DNA of 43,769 nucleotides. It comes from Anncaliia algerae PRA339 (Eukaryota > Microsporidia > Tubulinosematidae). The notes under the pieces are model-generated. The model was not told where the DNA came from and did not search any database. It saw nothing but the letters and a program-made list of their open reading frames with translations. Where the stretch lies: positions 141,428-185,196 of the forward strand of contig KK365136.1 in the NCBI GenBank assembly GCA_000385875.2, read 5' to 3'. Of the stretch, positions 11,096 to 20,733 are shown in pieces; the stretch's first letter is position 1; each line of letters opens with the position of its first letter. The translations under genes were made by a program, and so were the position numbers.

Positions 11096-13431
11096 TTATA
11101 GTTTTAAATGAAGTCAAAATGCTTCTACTATACAAATAGATCATCAAAAAACTTTATGTATATAATTTTTTTTTGAAAAATGCTAAATAAAAAATACAAA
11201 GGTCCATATTCTGTAAAAATCGTTTCAAGTTTTTAATCTTTGCAAATTGAAATTATGGATAAAAATTTTTTATTGAAATTAAAAAAAGCGGATTAAAAAT
11301 TTTGCAAAATTTTTTTTCAGTTATGCCTTTCTTTCAAAAAATATCATCCTTTTTAAAAAATTTTTTTTGTGATTTTCTTAAAATATGCATTATTTAAAAA
11401 AATACCCCCTTTGTATAAAAATTTTATTTTATTATGAATTCTTTAAAACATACTTTTTTAAATAGAAGTTGCCCCTCTGCTATGAAAACTTGTAGACTGA
11501 AAGCTTTTGCATTGAGAAATTGTTTAATATCTCTATAAAAAGGATTTTCTTCATATCTTTTTATATGATTAAAAATTGTACAGATTTTTTACGATTTAGA
11601 TAATAATGAAATTCAAAATTCAAGAACAAGCATGATTAAAAGGGCATATTTTTTGAATATACATTTCCTAAATTTACATTTTCTAATATAAAATATTTTT
11701 AAATTTAGTTGTTTTGGTCGTAAATATTTATAATACTATATAGATTGCAGTTTATAAAACGATTTTAGATTTCTGTAAATTAAATTTTCAATATCGAAAT
11801 AAGAAATACTGAGGTCATGCAAGAAAAAAATGAAAATTATGAATGGATTTTGAATGAGCAAAATAAAATTGTTTTAAACTGATTGATCTTTGTGTGGGTT
11901 AAAATTAAAGAGCATATTATCTATGTATATTTAATATTTCTGCAATAGCGCAACTAAATTTTATTGGTAAATTTCAACAAATTAGAGACAAAATTGTGAA
12001 TGTAGCTTTGAAATATTAGGAATATAATGCCGAAAAATCTTTTAATAGGTAAATGATCAATCAAAATTTTAAAGAGAAGAGATTTTGGGGTTCGGGCTCA
12101 AAAACTTGATCAAAATTTACTTTAAAAGAGGGTCTTTAAATAACAAAATGATAAAAAAGTTGGTATTTGTTTAAAATTAAACTAATGATGTGTTAGCATG
12201 TTTTATAACAAAGAATCTTGTTATTCCCCTCCATTCCCCAAAAAAAGCCTATACTGGGGACGGAAATAACAACCTGTCTATTCTTAGGTTGTTTTTGTTT
12301 GTCCTTAAATATTTTTTCCTTAGTATACTTAAATTATTCTTTTGTTTGATGCTGTTTATTTTTCTTTTTGTTTTTTTTTTCAAAATTTTCTATATTTTTC
12401 CTCCGAGGATACTTCCTTTTAGTGTGTGCCGACAAATGCCATATTATTGATTCTTTACTTAGATCTGAAATTCCATTTTAATACTTTATTAATATACAGT
12501 TTTTAATTTGGTATTAAAATAACCCTGATCTAATCTTTTTACTTGTCTTTTGTTTTATTACCAAATATTTTTAATTCTTTTTAAATTTAAAAAATTTAAA
12601 TACATTGAGAATTAACCCCGCTTTGGCTAATAGGGCTTTGAAATTTTTATAATTGCGTATGAATGTAAAAAAATGGTTTTGCAAGAATTTTTTTCCATCC
12701 TACTATTTTAAAAATAATCTATGATGAGAAAACATTATATAATTGCGATAGAAACCAAAATTTCAAAATATGTTTACGATAAAGACATGATATCGGCGCA
12801 AAATAGAGAGGTATGATTCTTTAAACGTATATTTTTACTAAGATTACGACTCTGATTATATATTTGAAATATATTCTAAAATATTTACTAGAAGGTAAAA
12901 AAGTTATTTTTTTATGCCCGCAGTACAATAGAATTGTTTTGGTTATTGCATAATCGTATAATTTGCACTTATGCAAAATATCTTAATTTATAGAAAATTC
13001 TATTAATCACTATTTTAGATTGTTATAGGGAATTTGCGTTAACTGCAAACTTACCACATATGAAAAGTAAAATAAGATTCAAATTAATATGACATACTTA
13101 ATATTATAGCAATTTTAAAGATTAAAGAAGAAGTTATGTTGCATTTGAAGCATTGTTTCAATAATTTACAAGTCTCTTGTTAGAGAATTATTTCAATGGT
13201 TTGTTCTTAAATTCATGGGTTTATTTCTTCCTTAATTTATACAATATAAATTATCACCAATTTGTTTTAATTGTTTGTTTTTTGTTCTGGCGAGCTTTTT
13301 AATTATCTATTTTTCGATTAATTACTTTTTTTAAAAAAATCCGTTTTTAAGAATATTTTAAACAATTTAAAATTCCGTACACAAGGGAGACATAGTTATA
13401 AAAATATTTTATTCATAAAAACCTTGTAATT
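11096..13431. other. 2.3 kb AT-rich spacer, no gene seen
   Basis: Long runs of A and T and no credible reading frame. The 86-codon frame at 12190-12450 is Phe/Leu-rich low complexity and overlaps a pair of hairpins (12218-12291). Nothing else is recognisable. Confidence 0.55.
12218..12291. other. Two adjacent stem-loops in a GC-richer patch
   Basis: The arm 12218-12239 (TTGTTATTCCCC, then TCCATTCCCC) pairs with 12256-12272 (GGGGACGGA, then AATAACAA) with few mismatches around a loop of about 16 bases. Immediately after, CAACCT (12270-12275) pairs with AGGTTG (12286-12291) and a T-rich run follows. It could be a structured RNA, a tiny non-autonomous element or chance; strand is unknown. Confidence 0.35.
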
Positions 13432-14994
13432 TTAACTATAATCTTTGTCCCTTTCACCCGCAAATAATTTATCATTATATTCAAAATATATCTCATCAAA
13501 CTTGGCTTCTTTAAATGCTTTGTCAATTCTGATAAACGATTCTTTAAGATTGGGATACAAAGAATAACACAAATTTCCTGAATCGAAACTTAACATATTA
13601 CAATTCCTCCGAATCGATTTGTGTAACCTACGTAATCCTTTTAAAGGTGCTTCCGATTCAAGTGAAATATTTAATGAAAGAACAGATAAGCAAGTAAAAT
13701 CATCAGGTAACAGTTCTAAACTTTGAAGTTTTTCAGTGAATTCGATTTTAATCGGCGGCTCAGTTTGATTTTTACGCATTTTAAAATAATCGTTCACAGC
13801 TTTTATAAGCTCCTCTCTCTTGTTTTGATTGTTTAATTTAATTTCATTGTTTAATTTGGAATTAAAAAAATCTGATATATCAAAATCATTATTATCTATT
13901 AAAATACAATGTTTCTTGTAAAGTATTTCTAAATTACTATCTTGTTGCAGAATATTCTCAATTTCTTTAAGTAACTTTTTAAATTCAGTTAGTAAATAAC
14001 AAAACATTTTTTTTGAAACATCATCCAACAATAGCATATATTTTTCAGTTCCGACATCAAATTCATTTTCTAAATGTCGAATAAAATTTTTAATTGTATA
14101 GCAATGAGATTCTATATCGTAGAATATCTCTAATGTTTCAGAAAAATTCATACCTTCGATATATTCTTTTGAAAAATTTTTTTCTATCGTTTTTAATTTG
14201 ACATCCAGATTATTTTTAAAAATAAAAATCATTTTTAAGATTTTTCTAGCACTCACCATAAAAACTCTCTCTATAAAACTTGTTTTTGATAGCGTGCTTT
14301 CGTTAGTATTAAAATCCCGATCTTTCTTTCTTAAGGATATTTTATTTTTATTTCTTTGATCTTTAAGAAGTTTTTTGAAGTTTCGAAAAAGCCCTTTAAA
14401 TTCCAAATATTTCCTATTTGCAATTGAGTAATTTTCTTTCAATTGCCGAAAAAGTGAAAAAGATATGTCATCCCATATTCTCATTTTAAAGCTTTTTGAC
14501 TTCGTTAGTTGCAAGTGTAAGTCATAAAGAGTAACGCATAAGACTCGTAAAATATTATTGTAATCTGTTAAAAATTCATCTAATTCCATTAATTTACATA
14601 TTACATTTTTGCCATCATTTAATAAAAAAACCGCGTATTTTATCTCTGTAAATAATTTGTTTTCAATTAATGAATTAAACAATATTTGAGACTCAATAAA
14701 TTCATCATCATATTCATCAAAATTGATCTCTCCATTTAAAAATGTGTTATTTAATAACTTACGCAACATTGATATTTTAGCCCTAATCTTAATATCTTGA
14801 GAATCATTTAAAAATCCTTTTTTACATTTGAACTGTGAAACAATATCAAATAATTTATCATATGAATATGACCCATTCCCCTGCTGTAATAGGCATGAAG
14901 TATCTAATTTGGAGGAATTCTCTAAAATTTTAATGCTACTATTTTCATCAAATGTGCACAATATAAGATTAACACTTAAAAGAGTTAGCATCAT
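13432..14994 (-). CDS. Secreted helical protein of a local gene family, member C
   Basis: A 520-residue paralogue of the proteins at 2199 and 7291; function unknown. The N-terminus MMLTLLSVNLILC is a short signal-like hydrophobic stretch, with cleavage probably near residue 13. Family blocks are INFDEYDDEFI (90-100), MRIWDDISFSLF (171-182), CLSVLSLNISL and LYPNLKESF near the C-terminus, followed by IYFEYNDKLF and a short charged end. It lacks the acidic repeat tail of member B. The mature protein is Lys/Asn/Leu-rich and predicted mainly helical, with few cysteines. Its immediate upstream region (15043-15072) resembles that of member B, so the two copies are probably the closer pair. The transposon cluster starting at 15171 lies directly upstream. 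Confidence 0.86.
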   Translation of the reverse strand: MMLTLLSVNLILCTFDENSSIKILENSSKLDTSCLLQQGNGSYSYDKLFDIVSQFKCKKGFLNDSQDIKIRAKISMLRKLLNNTFLNGEINFDEYDDEFIESQILFNSLIENKLFTEIKYAVFLLNDGKNVICKLMELDEFLTDYNNILRVLCVTLYDLHLQLTKSKSFKMRIWDDISFSLFRQLKENYSIANRKYLEFKGLFRNFKKLLKDQRNKNKISLRKKDRDFNTNESTLSKTSFIERVFMVSARKILKMIFIFKNNLDVKLKTIEKNFSKEYIEGMNFSETLEIFYDIESHCYTIKNFIRHLENEFDVGTEKYMLLLDDVSKKMFCYLLTEFKKLLKEIENILQQDSNLEILYKKHCILIDNNDFDISDFFNSKLNNEIKLNNQNKREELIKAVNDYFKMRKNQTEPPIKIEFTEKLQSLELLPDDFTCLSVLSLNISLESEAPLKGLRRLHKSIRRNCNMLSFDSGNLCYSLYPNLKESFIRIDKAFKEAKFDEIYFEYNDKLFAGERDKDYS

Positions 14995-15042
14995 TTGGGA
15001 TTTAATTATTTTAAAATTTGTATTTAATGGAAATCAATTTGC

Positions 15043-15072
15043 CCGTTTTGGGTATTTATTTGATTTTTAATT
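15043..15072 (-). promoter_or_regulatory. Upstream block shared with the paralogue at 7291
   Basis: Second copy of the block described at 8964-8993. CCGTTTT and TTGATTTTTAATT are identical in both, with a diverged centre. It lies 49 bases upstream of the member C start. Its function is not shown by the sequence. Confidence 0.4.
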
Positions 15073-15170
15073 GTTTTTGAAAAATTTGAACCAAAAGTTG
15101 CCAAATTTGAATATTTGAACAGATGATAATGTTTAATAATTAGTTGCAAAAGGTAATATATTTATCGGAG

Positions 15171-16391
15171 CCAGGGAACGAACCCCCCAAAAAAAAGTGC
15201 CTTATACAAAATTTTTAAAAAACAACCCCTAAAAATGGAAAATCGTAAATTTAGAAAATAAAATAAATTAAATTAAATTATTAATAAAAATAATTAAAAT
15301 AATAATCAACTGTATAACGAATACACAACTTTTAACAATAAAACTTGCTGGCAATCAGAAAAATAATGATATAAAGCATTAAAGTTTTTAAAATTCTATT
15401 TTGTATTTGTTTTCTAAATAAAATTTTATTATCCCATCTAATGGAAAAAAACAACCTACTATGAAAAGAAGAAGCAAACATTTTATTTGAAATAATTTTT
15501 AAAAGTTCTCAAATGCTTTGTTGTAACTGTGAAAGTATATGCAAGATAAGATACAACAAAGGATTTTTTTAGAAAATGTACTTTTCGTTTATGCCGAAAA
15601 AAAGCGTTTTTAAAGGAACAATATTTTTTTAAAAAAATTAAAAATATTACAGATTTTAATTTAATAAAATTATGGCTTTTGGGAATTCCTGTAACTTCTA
15701 TCAGTTTGCTACTTTCTCTTTCATCAAAAACAGTACGAAGATGGTTAAGGGAAATCGCTAAAGAAGCAGAAAAGAAGTATTATAACACAATAGGTTTAAT
15801 TGGAGGTCTCGGAATCGTCGTAGAAATAGACGAATCTAAATTAGGAAGAAGAAAATATTTCCATGGGTATAAAGTAGATGATGTTTGGGTGTTGGGAATG
15901 GTAGAAAGACCCCCCCCAAATAAAAATAGTTTTAATTACAGTGCCTGACAGAAAGGCTGAAACTTTAACAAATATTATAAAAAAATTTGTCCTTCTCAGT
16001 CAACTATTTTTACCGATTGTTGGAAAAGATATTCAGATTTAAAAAATTAATTTTTTCCTCATCGAACTGTCAATCACTCAGTTACTTTTGTTGATTTCAC
16101 AAATAACATTTATACAAATACTATTGAAGGTAATTGGGCAGGTATTAAACAAAATTTACCTGTACAATAATGAACGAAAGAAAGAATTATACAAAATTTG
16201 ATAAGATATGGTAAAAAAAATACATCAAATGACAGTCTTAATACTTTTATTAAATTTTTATTTTAATTTGTTTTATTGATAATTTAAAATTTTTTTATTT
16301 TGTTGTTTTCTAAATTTCCAACTTTCCATTTTTAGGGGTTGTTTTTTAAAAATTTTGTATAAGCCACTTTTTTGGGTGACTCGTTCACTGG
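15171..16391 (+). mobile_element. IS1595-like transposon with long terminal inverted repeats
   Basis: Near-perfect inverted repeats of about 70 bases bound this 1.2 kb element. The core is identical at both ends for about 45 bases: CTTATACAAAATTTTT, then AAAAAACAACCCCTAAAAAT, then GGAAA. The similarity continues outward through AAAAAAGTG to CCAG.GAACGA at the very ends (15171 and 16391). The arms are well preserved although the gene inside is broken, so the insertion is fairly recent or the arms are still used in trans. I see no convincing target-site duplication. The element at 16420 begins only 28 bases further on. Confidence 0.85.
15513..16266 (+). pseudogene. IS1595-like transposase, broken
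   Basis: Reading across frame changes gives the family's parts in order. A cysteine pair (LCCNCES, about 15513) looks like the zinc-ribbon remnant. At 15679 an 89-codon open frame gives the helix-turn-helix (SLSSKTVRRWLREIAKE) and the first catalytic Asp in VVEIDESKLGRRKYFHGY, then VWVLGMVER. A frameshift lies in the C-run near 15910. Then come VPDRKAETLTNIIKKF, TIFTDCWKRYSDL (second Asp), a stop, TVNHSVTFVDF, YTNTIEGNWAGIK (third acidic residue), another stop, and a C-terminal helix ending at TAA 16264-16266. All three catalytic positions are still readable, but at least two frameshifts and two stops break the gene. Confidence 0.85.
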
Positions 16392-16419
16392 TTACAAATA
16401 ATATAATTAGATCCAAAAT

Positions 16420-17347
16420 CAATTTAAATGAAATTTTTAAAAAATTAGCCCTTAAAAATGAAAAGTAAGAAAAATAAATAAATATAAATTAAAAGAAATA
16501 TTATATCAACTTATTAAAAAGATCATTTTTACATTTCCAAAAAAACATAAAACGTATTAAATATGGAAGAATCCACTCTTTAGTCCGATATCGGGGTGTA
16601 ATTGTTTGTAATAGACTATTCCATGTGCCTTAAATGGTGTTTGTATGTGTTATTGTGTGAGGATTAACAAAAAAAACAGAATGATTAACAGTTAAATGAT
16701 CGGGAAGATAACTTTTAAGGTTGTAATAGCCTTTCCAACAATCTGAATATATAATTGATTGTGGATAAATATATTTTCTTAATAATAGAATAAGATTAAG
16801 GTAGTTTCTCTTTTCTATTGGAACGAAAATAACTCTGCGTAAAGGACTTCTCTTCATCATGCCCAGCACCCAAACGCATATAACACGATGTCCTCTATGA
16901 TATTTTTTTATCAAATTTAGACTCATCAACTTCTACCACAATGCCAGATCCACCTATTTGGTCTGTTATATTATAATAAAGGTCTTTTAATCTGTCATAA
17001 ACTTTTTTCAAGATTTCTCTTACACTTTTTTTTAACGCCAACTAGTTCTGAAATTTGTTTTATATTATAATTTTTTAACCACAAATTACATATAGCAGAA
17101 TAATTGCAGGTTTGACATTACTATTTTCAAAAATCGTGTCATTCCAAGGTTGGAATGTCGCATTGCAGAATAATCTTATCCATTGAATTATAAAAGAGTC
17201 CCCGTTTTTCTAAATTCTTGTTCTAGGTGCCCAAATTCTGCATTTAAAATCCGAATTTTTAATATAATTATTTACAAAGCTTTCTTCTTCATTAAATGTA
17301 CTTCTCATTTTTAAGGGCTAATTTTTTAAAAAATTCTTTTAAATCGA
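16420..17347 (-). mobile_element. Second IS1595-like transposon, abutting the first
   Basis: Inverted repeats of about 45 bases mark the ends. The left arm (16420-16465) and the right arm (17295-17347) share TTTTTAAAAAATTAGCCC, then TTAAAAATGA, with a few mismatches farther out. The 0.93 kb element encodes a related but distinct transposase on the minus strand. Its ends differ from those of the neighbour at 15171, so it is a different subfamily and not a tandem copy. Only 28 bases separate the two. Confidence 0.8.
16501..17280 (-). pseudogene. IS1595-like transposase with a stop in the catalytic Glu codon
   Basis: The N-terminal part is fragmentary. The helical segment KKSVREILKKVYDRLKDLYY leads to GGSGIVVEVDESKF (first catalytic Asp, near 16930). 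A frameshift in an A-run follows, and then a 99-codon frame carries KYHRGHRVICVWVLGMMKR, IFVPIEKR, IIYSDCWKGYYNL (second Asp) and LTVNHSVFFVNP, ending at THTNTI. In related proteins the next residue is the catalytic Glu of NTIEGTW. Here that codon is TAA, and the frame then continues GTWNSLLQTITPRYRTKEW to a final stop at 16501-16503. The nonsense change at the key Glu plus the frameshift makes it inactive. Confidence 0.82.
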
Positions 17348-17710
17348 TCTTAGCTGTAGTTGCAGTAATAAATCCGAATAATATTGATGCTTTAACAAAT
17401 TTATCTATAGATTATTAATCATATTACTATAAATTTATAAATTGATGTCTAAAAGAAAGAAATTATATATATAATTTAAAAACAATATCAAATTGTCATA
17501 AAAAGTAGCTAAGAACTTATAAAATTACAATATTTTATTCAAGCTCCGTAAAATGATAATTGCGACTTTTTTGATTATTAGATATATTACTAACTTAACT
17601 TGCATAGACAATTTAATACAATGAAGTGTTTTAAGCATTAAACAAGTATATTTCTAAACATTAGTGTGGTATCTCAATGGTAATACTTTGTTTTTTTGAT
17701 ATTTCATATT
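17348..17710. other. Short AT-rich spacer
   Basis: About 360 bases between two transposons. No reading frame, repeat or RNA gene is visible in it. Confidence 0.5.
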
Positions 17711-17718
17711 AAGACTTT
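17711..17718. repeat. Left copy of 8-bp target-site duplication
   Basis: AAGACTTT lies directly outside the left inverted repeat of the Merlin-type element and is repeated exactly at 19072-19079. Eight bases is the duplication length known for Merlin/IS1016 elements. Confidence 0.8.
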
Positions 17719-17829
17719 GGTTCAGGGCTGTGAGACTCTGGCAAAAAAATTTTTAAAGGGGGGAGTCTTTAAGCACAATTTTAAAAAATAAACCAATAAT
17801 ATTAAATTATAAATTAAACTATTCTTTAT

Positions 17830-18691
17830 TTATTCATCTTTAAATAAATAATCTACCAAAACATTCCAAAGATAAAATATTTCATCAGAAGTTCTTTTTC
17901 TTGACAAGTTATATTTCATTTTAAATTCATTTAAAAATATTTCGATATTTGATCTGAGGATTCCGCGTCTTTTTTTGATTTCATACTTTAAAATTGACCA
18001 AAGATTTTCAATATTATTCGTATGAAAACCATCACGATTTCTGAAACCAAGGCTATGATTAACTATTATATGAATGCCTTCGATTGAAGCTACTGCTGAA
18101 GGATAAGACCTGAATCCATCGGTCACTACAGTTGTTCCGTTATGAATATATTTTCTAAATATATTTATCATAGTAATCGAAGAACGATTTTCAACGATTT
18201 CAAGATGAATTTTACCGGTTTCAGGTTCAATTAAACCAACTAACCATATTAATCCAGGAGTTTCATCTGCGGTATTAGAAGGGCATTTATCTAATTTACC
18301 ATGAAAAATTGCGGTTTCATCTACCTGAACTTTTTTATTTAAGCCCCCAAGTTTTTCTTTCTCTAAATAAGAATTTTGTTCCTGTGAAAAATTTAGTAAA
18401 TGGCTTTTTATCTTTTGATAAGAAGCTTTTGAAATGTTTAAATTTCTTAATATGTCCTTTTCATAGACATTTTCTATCCACTTGTAGACAGCTAAAAGAT
18501 AAGTAGAAATGGGTATTCTTGGAGTATTTATTCTTAACCCATAAAAAATAGGTTTCGAAAATCTACATTCTCGATTCCTGCAATAATAAATTTTTTTGTT
18601 AAGGTGGTTATTCGAATTTATTATTTTCATGCTATCTTCACATTTAGCACATTTTTTATTTACACTTAATCTTCCAGATTCAATAAGATAC
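17830..18691 (-). CDS. Merlin/ISXO2-type transposase, N-terminus lost in gap
   Basis: The visible 287 residues are open without a stop. They begin, from the gap edge, with a zinc-ribbon (CAKCEDSM, then YYCRNRECRF; C-x2-C and C-x4-C), followed by a helical DNA-binding region. The DDE core has VQVDETAIF (first Asp), LIWLVGLIEPETGKIHLEIV (strands), TVVTDGFRSYPSAV (second Asp), IIVNHSLGF and FHTNNIENLWSILK (catalytic Glu). The protein ends DYLFKDE at TAA 17830-17832. The DDE transposase cuts and rejoins the element ends and works on the flanking inverted repeats. The true start codon is hidden by the 100 N at 18692-18791, so intactness cannot be confirmed, but no lesion is seen in the readable part. 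Confidence 0.88.
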
Positions 18692-18791
18692 NNNNNNNNN
18701 NNNNNNNNNNNNNNNNNNNNNNNNNNNNNNNNNNNNNNNNNNNNNNNNNNNNNNNNNNNNNNNNNNNNNNNNNNNNNNNNNNNNNNNNNNN
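18692..18791. other. Assembly gap (100 N) inside the Merlin-type element
   Basis: Exactly 100 unknown bases, a conventional placeholder for a gap of unknown size. It hides the N-terminal codons of the transposase. Confidence 0.95.
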
Positions 18792-19015
18792 CCAAAAAAA
18801 TTAAGGGAGCGAAAATTTTTTTTAATTTTTTCTTTTTATGTTTTATAAGCTTTTTAAGGGTTTTTTTGTAATTAAATCTTTTAATAAAAAATTTTTATCT
18901 TTTTTAAAAAAATTTTTTTCGGTGAAGGTAGTTTTTTTTATCTTAGAAAATTAAATATAAATTGTTGTAAAATTTTTTTTATGAGATTCGAACCCAGCAA
19001 TTTATTTTTTCTAAT

Positions 19016-19066
19016 AGGGCTGTGAGACTCTGGCAACTTTTTTTTTTGCCAGAGTCTCACAGCCCT
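19016..19066. repeat. Perfect 21-bp hairpin at the Merlin element end
   Basis: AGGGCTGTGAGACTCTGGCA plus A (19016-19036) is exactly complementary to 19046-19066, with a 9-base loop of C and T. Each arm equals the element's terminal inverted repeat, so this end holds two copies head to head. No second element or transposase accompanies the extra copy. Confidence 0.9.
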
Positions 19067-19071
19067 GATTC

Positions 19072-19079
19072 AAGACTTT
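19072..19079. repeat. Right copy of 8-bp target-site duplication
   Basis: AAGACTTT, identical to 17711-17718, directly follows the right end of the Merlin-type element. Confidence 0.8.
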
Positions 19080-19559
19080 TAATGCTAAGATTGCTATTAA
19101 ATGCCCTATTTTATTATAAATTCACTATTTTATGGTTATATTTTGGGCTAGATCTGATATTGTAAAATGATGTAATTTAATTCATCAATTATATTTTGGC
19201 CTGCAGATCATGCTAAATATAATATTAAAGATTTTTATGGTTACAATTAAATATACCTTTAATGTTACTTAATAATGCGCTTTTTAAGTTGCATACCTGC
19301 AAAAATATAAAAAATCAGAGAGTTAATGGAATTTCCATCTAATATTAAAAACCTTCTCCGCAATAAAACATGTCATTTGTAGGTTTATTAAATTAATATA
19401 ACAAATTCCTAAAAATTCTTCTACGATTAAAATCCCAAATCTAAACATGGCATAAATTTTCTCTGTTGATACTAATAAATAACTTATTAAACTATATCAT
19501 AACACAATGGCAATGGTTTATAAGGATATATTTTCCTTCTCTAGGATGACGGCCTTTGG

Positions 19560-19865
19560 ATATTTTTATGATCTTACATTTAAAAATATTGGACCATATT
19601 TCACATATTCTTTAAATAATTTTACCATTTTGTCAAATCTACGATCTACAACGGCTTTCAAGTGTATTTTACTGTTTTTGCTATAAATAGCCCAAACCAA
19701 CTATTTAATTTCTAGCATTAAATAATTTGAATCTACTTCACATGTTTATAATACGTCGTGATACAGACCATCCCATCTTTTAAAACCTTGTTGCCAAAGA
19801 TATTTCATTCGTTGTATTTCTGTTTGTGATGAGATATGGCACGATTGTATTTAAGAACATGGATA
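19560..19865 (-). pseudogene. IS1595/ISXO2-like transposase relic
   Basis: The minus strand reads IQRMKYLWQQGFKRWDGLYH, a stop, then CEVDSNYLMLEIK (site of the first catalytic Asp), a stop, then LVWAIYSKNSKIHLKAVVDR followed by FDKMVKLFKEYVKYGPIF. The order of an EVD motif, a W.I strand, a V..R turn and a helix ending at G..I fits the first half of this transposase fold. At least three stops and no clear C-terminal half remain. The call rests on pattern alone and no inverted repeats were found. Confidence 0.5.
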
Positions 19866-20733
19866 TATTAAGACGTATTAGATGAATAAATAGGATTGTA
19901 AGTAATTCTGGACAATTAGAATAGAATTAAAAGTTACAAGCTTATTTATTAATAAAATATTCTTTTCTTATAGATTTTTGGACTTAAATAAAACTCTAAT
20001 TTGTAAATAAATTTTATTTACATCCTCATCACAAATAACAAATTTGGTTAAACTAAAGTATATTATTTTTATATAATTTTTAAATGTTCTTTGATTTCAA
20101 AAGCCTTTTTTATTAAAACATTGATGAATAATTTAAATAAAGCAATAAATAAATAGATTTTAATATTTTGTTAATTGGTATTTTCCATTTAATAGAGTTT
20201 TTGTGTTTCCAAAATCACGATATTTGTAGTTAATTGCTTTTTTATAAATTATGATTCTGAATTTAATTATTTTTATGCGTTATAGAATTCAAGATAACTC
20301 CATACTTTTTAATTTGACGGTTCTGCAAATAAATATGGCCTTTTAATTACACGGAAATTTTGAAAAATTATTTTCGACTTTTTATGGATGTAAGAATATC
20401 AAACAGATATATTGAAATTCTATTATATTGACGTTCTTATGTTTATGAAAATATTCTATGCAAAATAAAGATATGTTTCTATCTTTAAATTGTTTTAAAG
20501 TATATTGACACATAGACCAGGGGATGTAATTTTCAATTTATGCATTATTATTTTTTGCTAATAAAGTATTGATAAATAGGTAATAATAATTTTAAACCTT
20601 GAATTATAATCTTATAACATCCCAGAAAGTCGAACATTTGATATAAAGGATATGGCAATATATTCAATATCTTAAATAGATCATATAAATGGGACCAAAT
20701 TATTCTTTAGTTTAATTTATAAACTAACTCAAT
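19866..20733. other. AT-rich spacer between transposase relics
   Basis: No reading frame, RNA gene or clear repeat seen. It may contain unrecognisable transposon decay, given the relics on both sides. Confidence 0.45.

Larger units (their letters stand above)
17719..19071 (-). mobile_element. Merlin-type (IS1016/ISXO2) DNA transposon, nearly intact
   Basis: The 1.35 kb element starts GGTTCAGGGCTGTGAGACTC and continues TGGCAAAAAAA. Its right end is the reverse complement (GCCAGAGTCTCACAGCCCTG, then ATTC), matching over about 26 of 28 bases. The two ends are flanked by the identical octamer AAGACTTT (17711-17718 and 19072-19079), so this is one clean insertion. It carries one transposase gene on the minus strand and a 100-N gap. 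The right end also carries an extra, inward-facing copy of the terminal sequence, forming a perfect hairpin (19016-19066). Preserved termini, exact duplication and an open frame make it the youngest-looking transposon of the window. Confidence 0.88.

Noticed and set aside
12190-12450. 86-codon Phe/Leu-rich frame that looks like a membrane protein
   Set aside because: The hydrophobicity comes from T-rich runs and the frame overlaps two hairpins. No conserved features.
15171-17347. Treating the two neighbouring IS1595-like elements as one composite transposon
   Set aside because: Their inverted repeats are different sequences and each pair encloses its own transposase relic.
18981-18995. GATTCGAACCC, which resembles the reverse complement of a tRNA T-loop/B box
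   Set aside because: The upstream part cannot form a D-arm, anticodon arm or acceptor stem, and the T-stem itself pairs poorly. It lies inside the transposon end.
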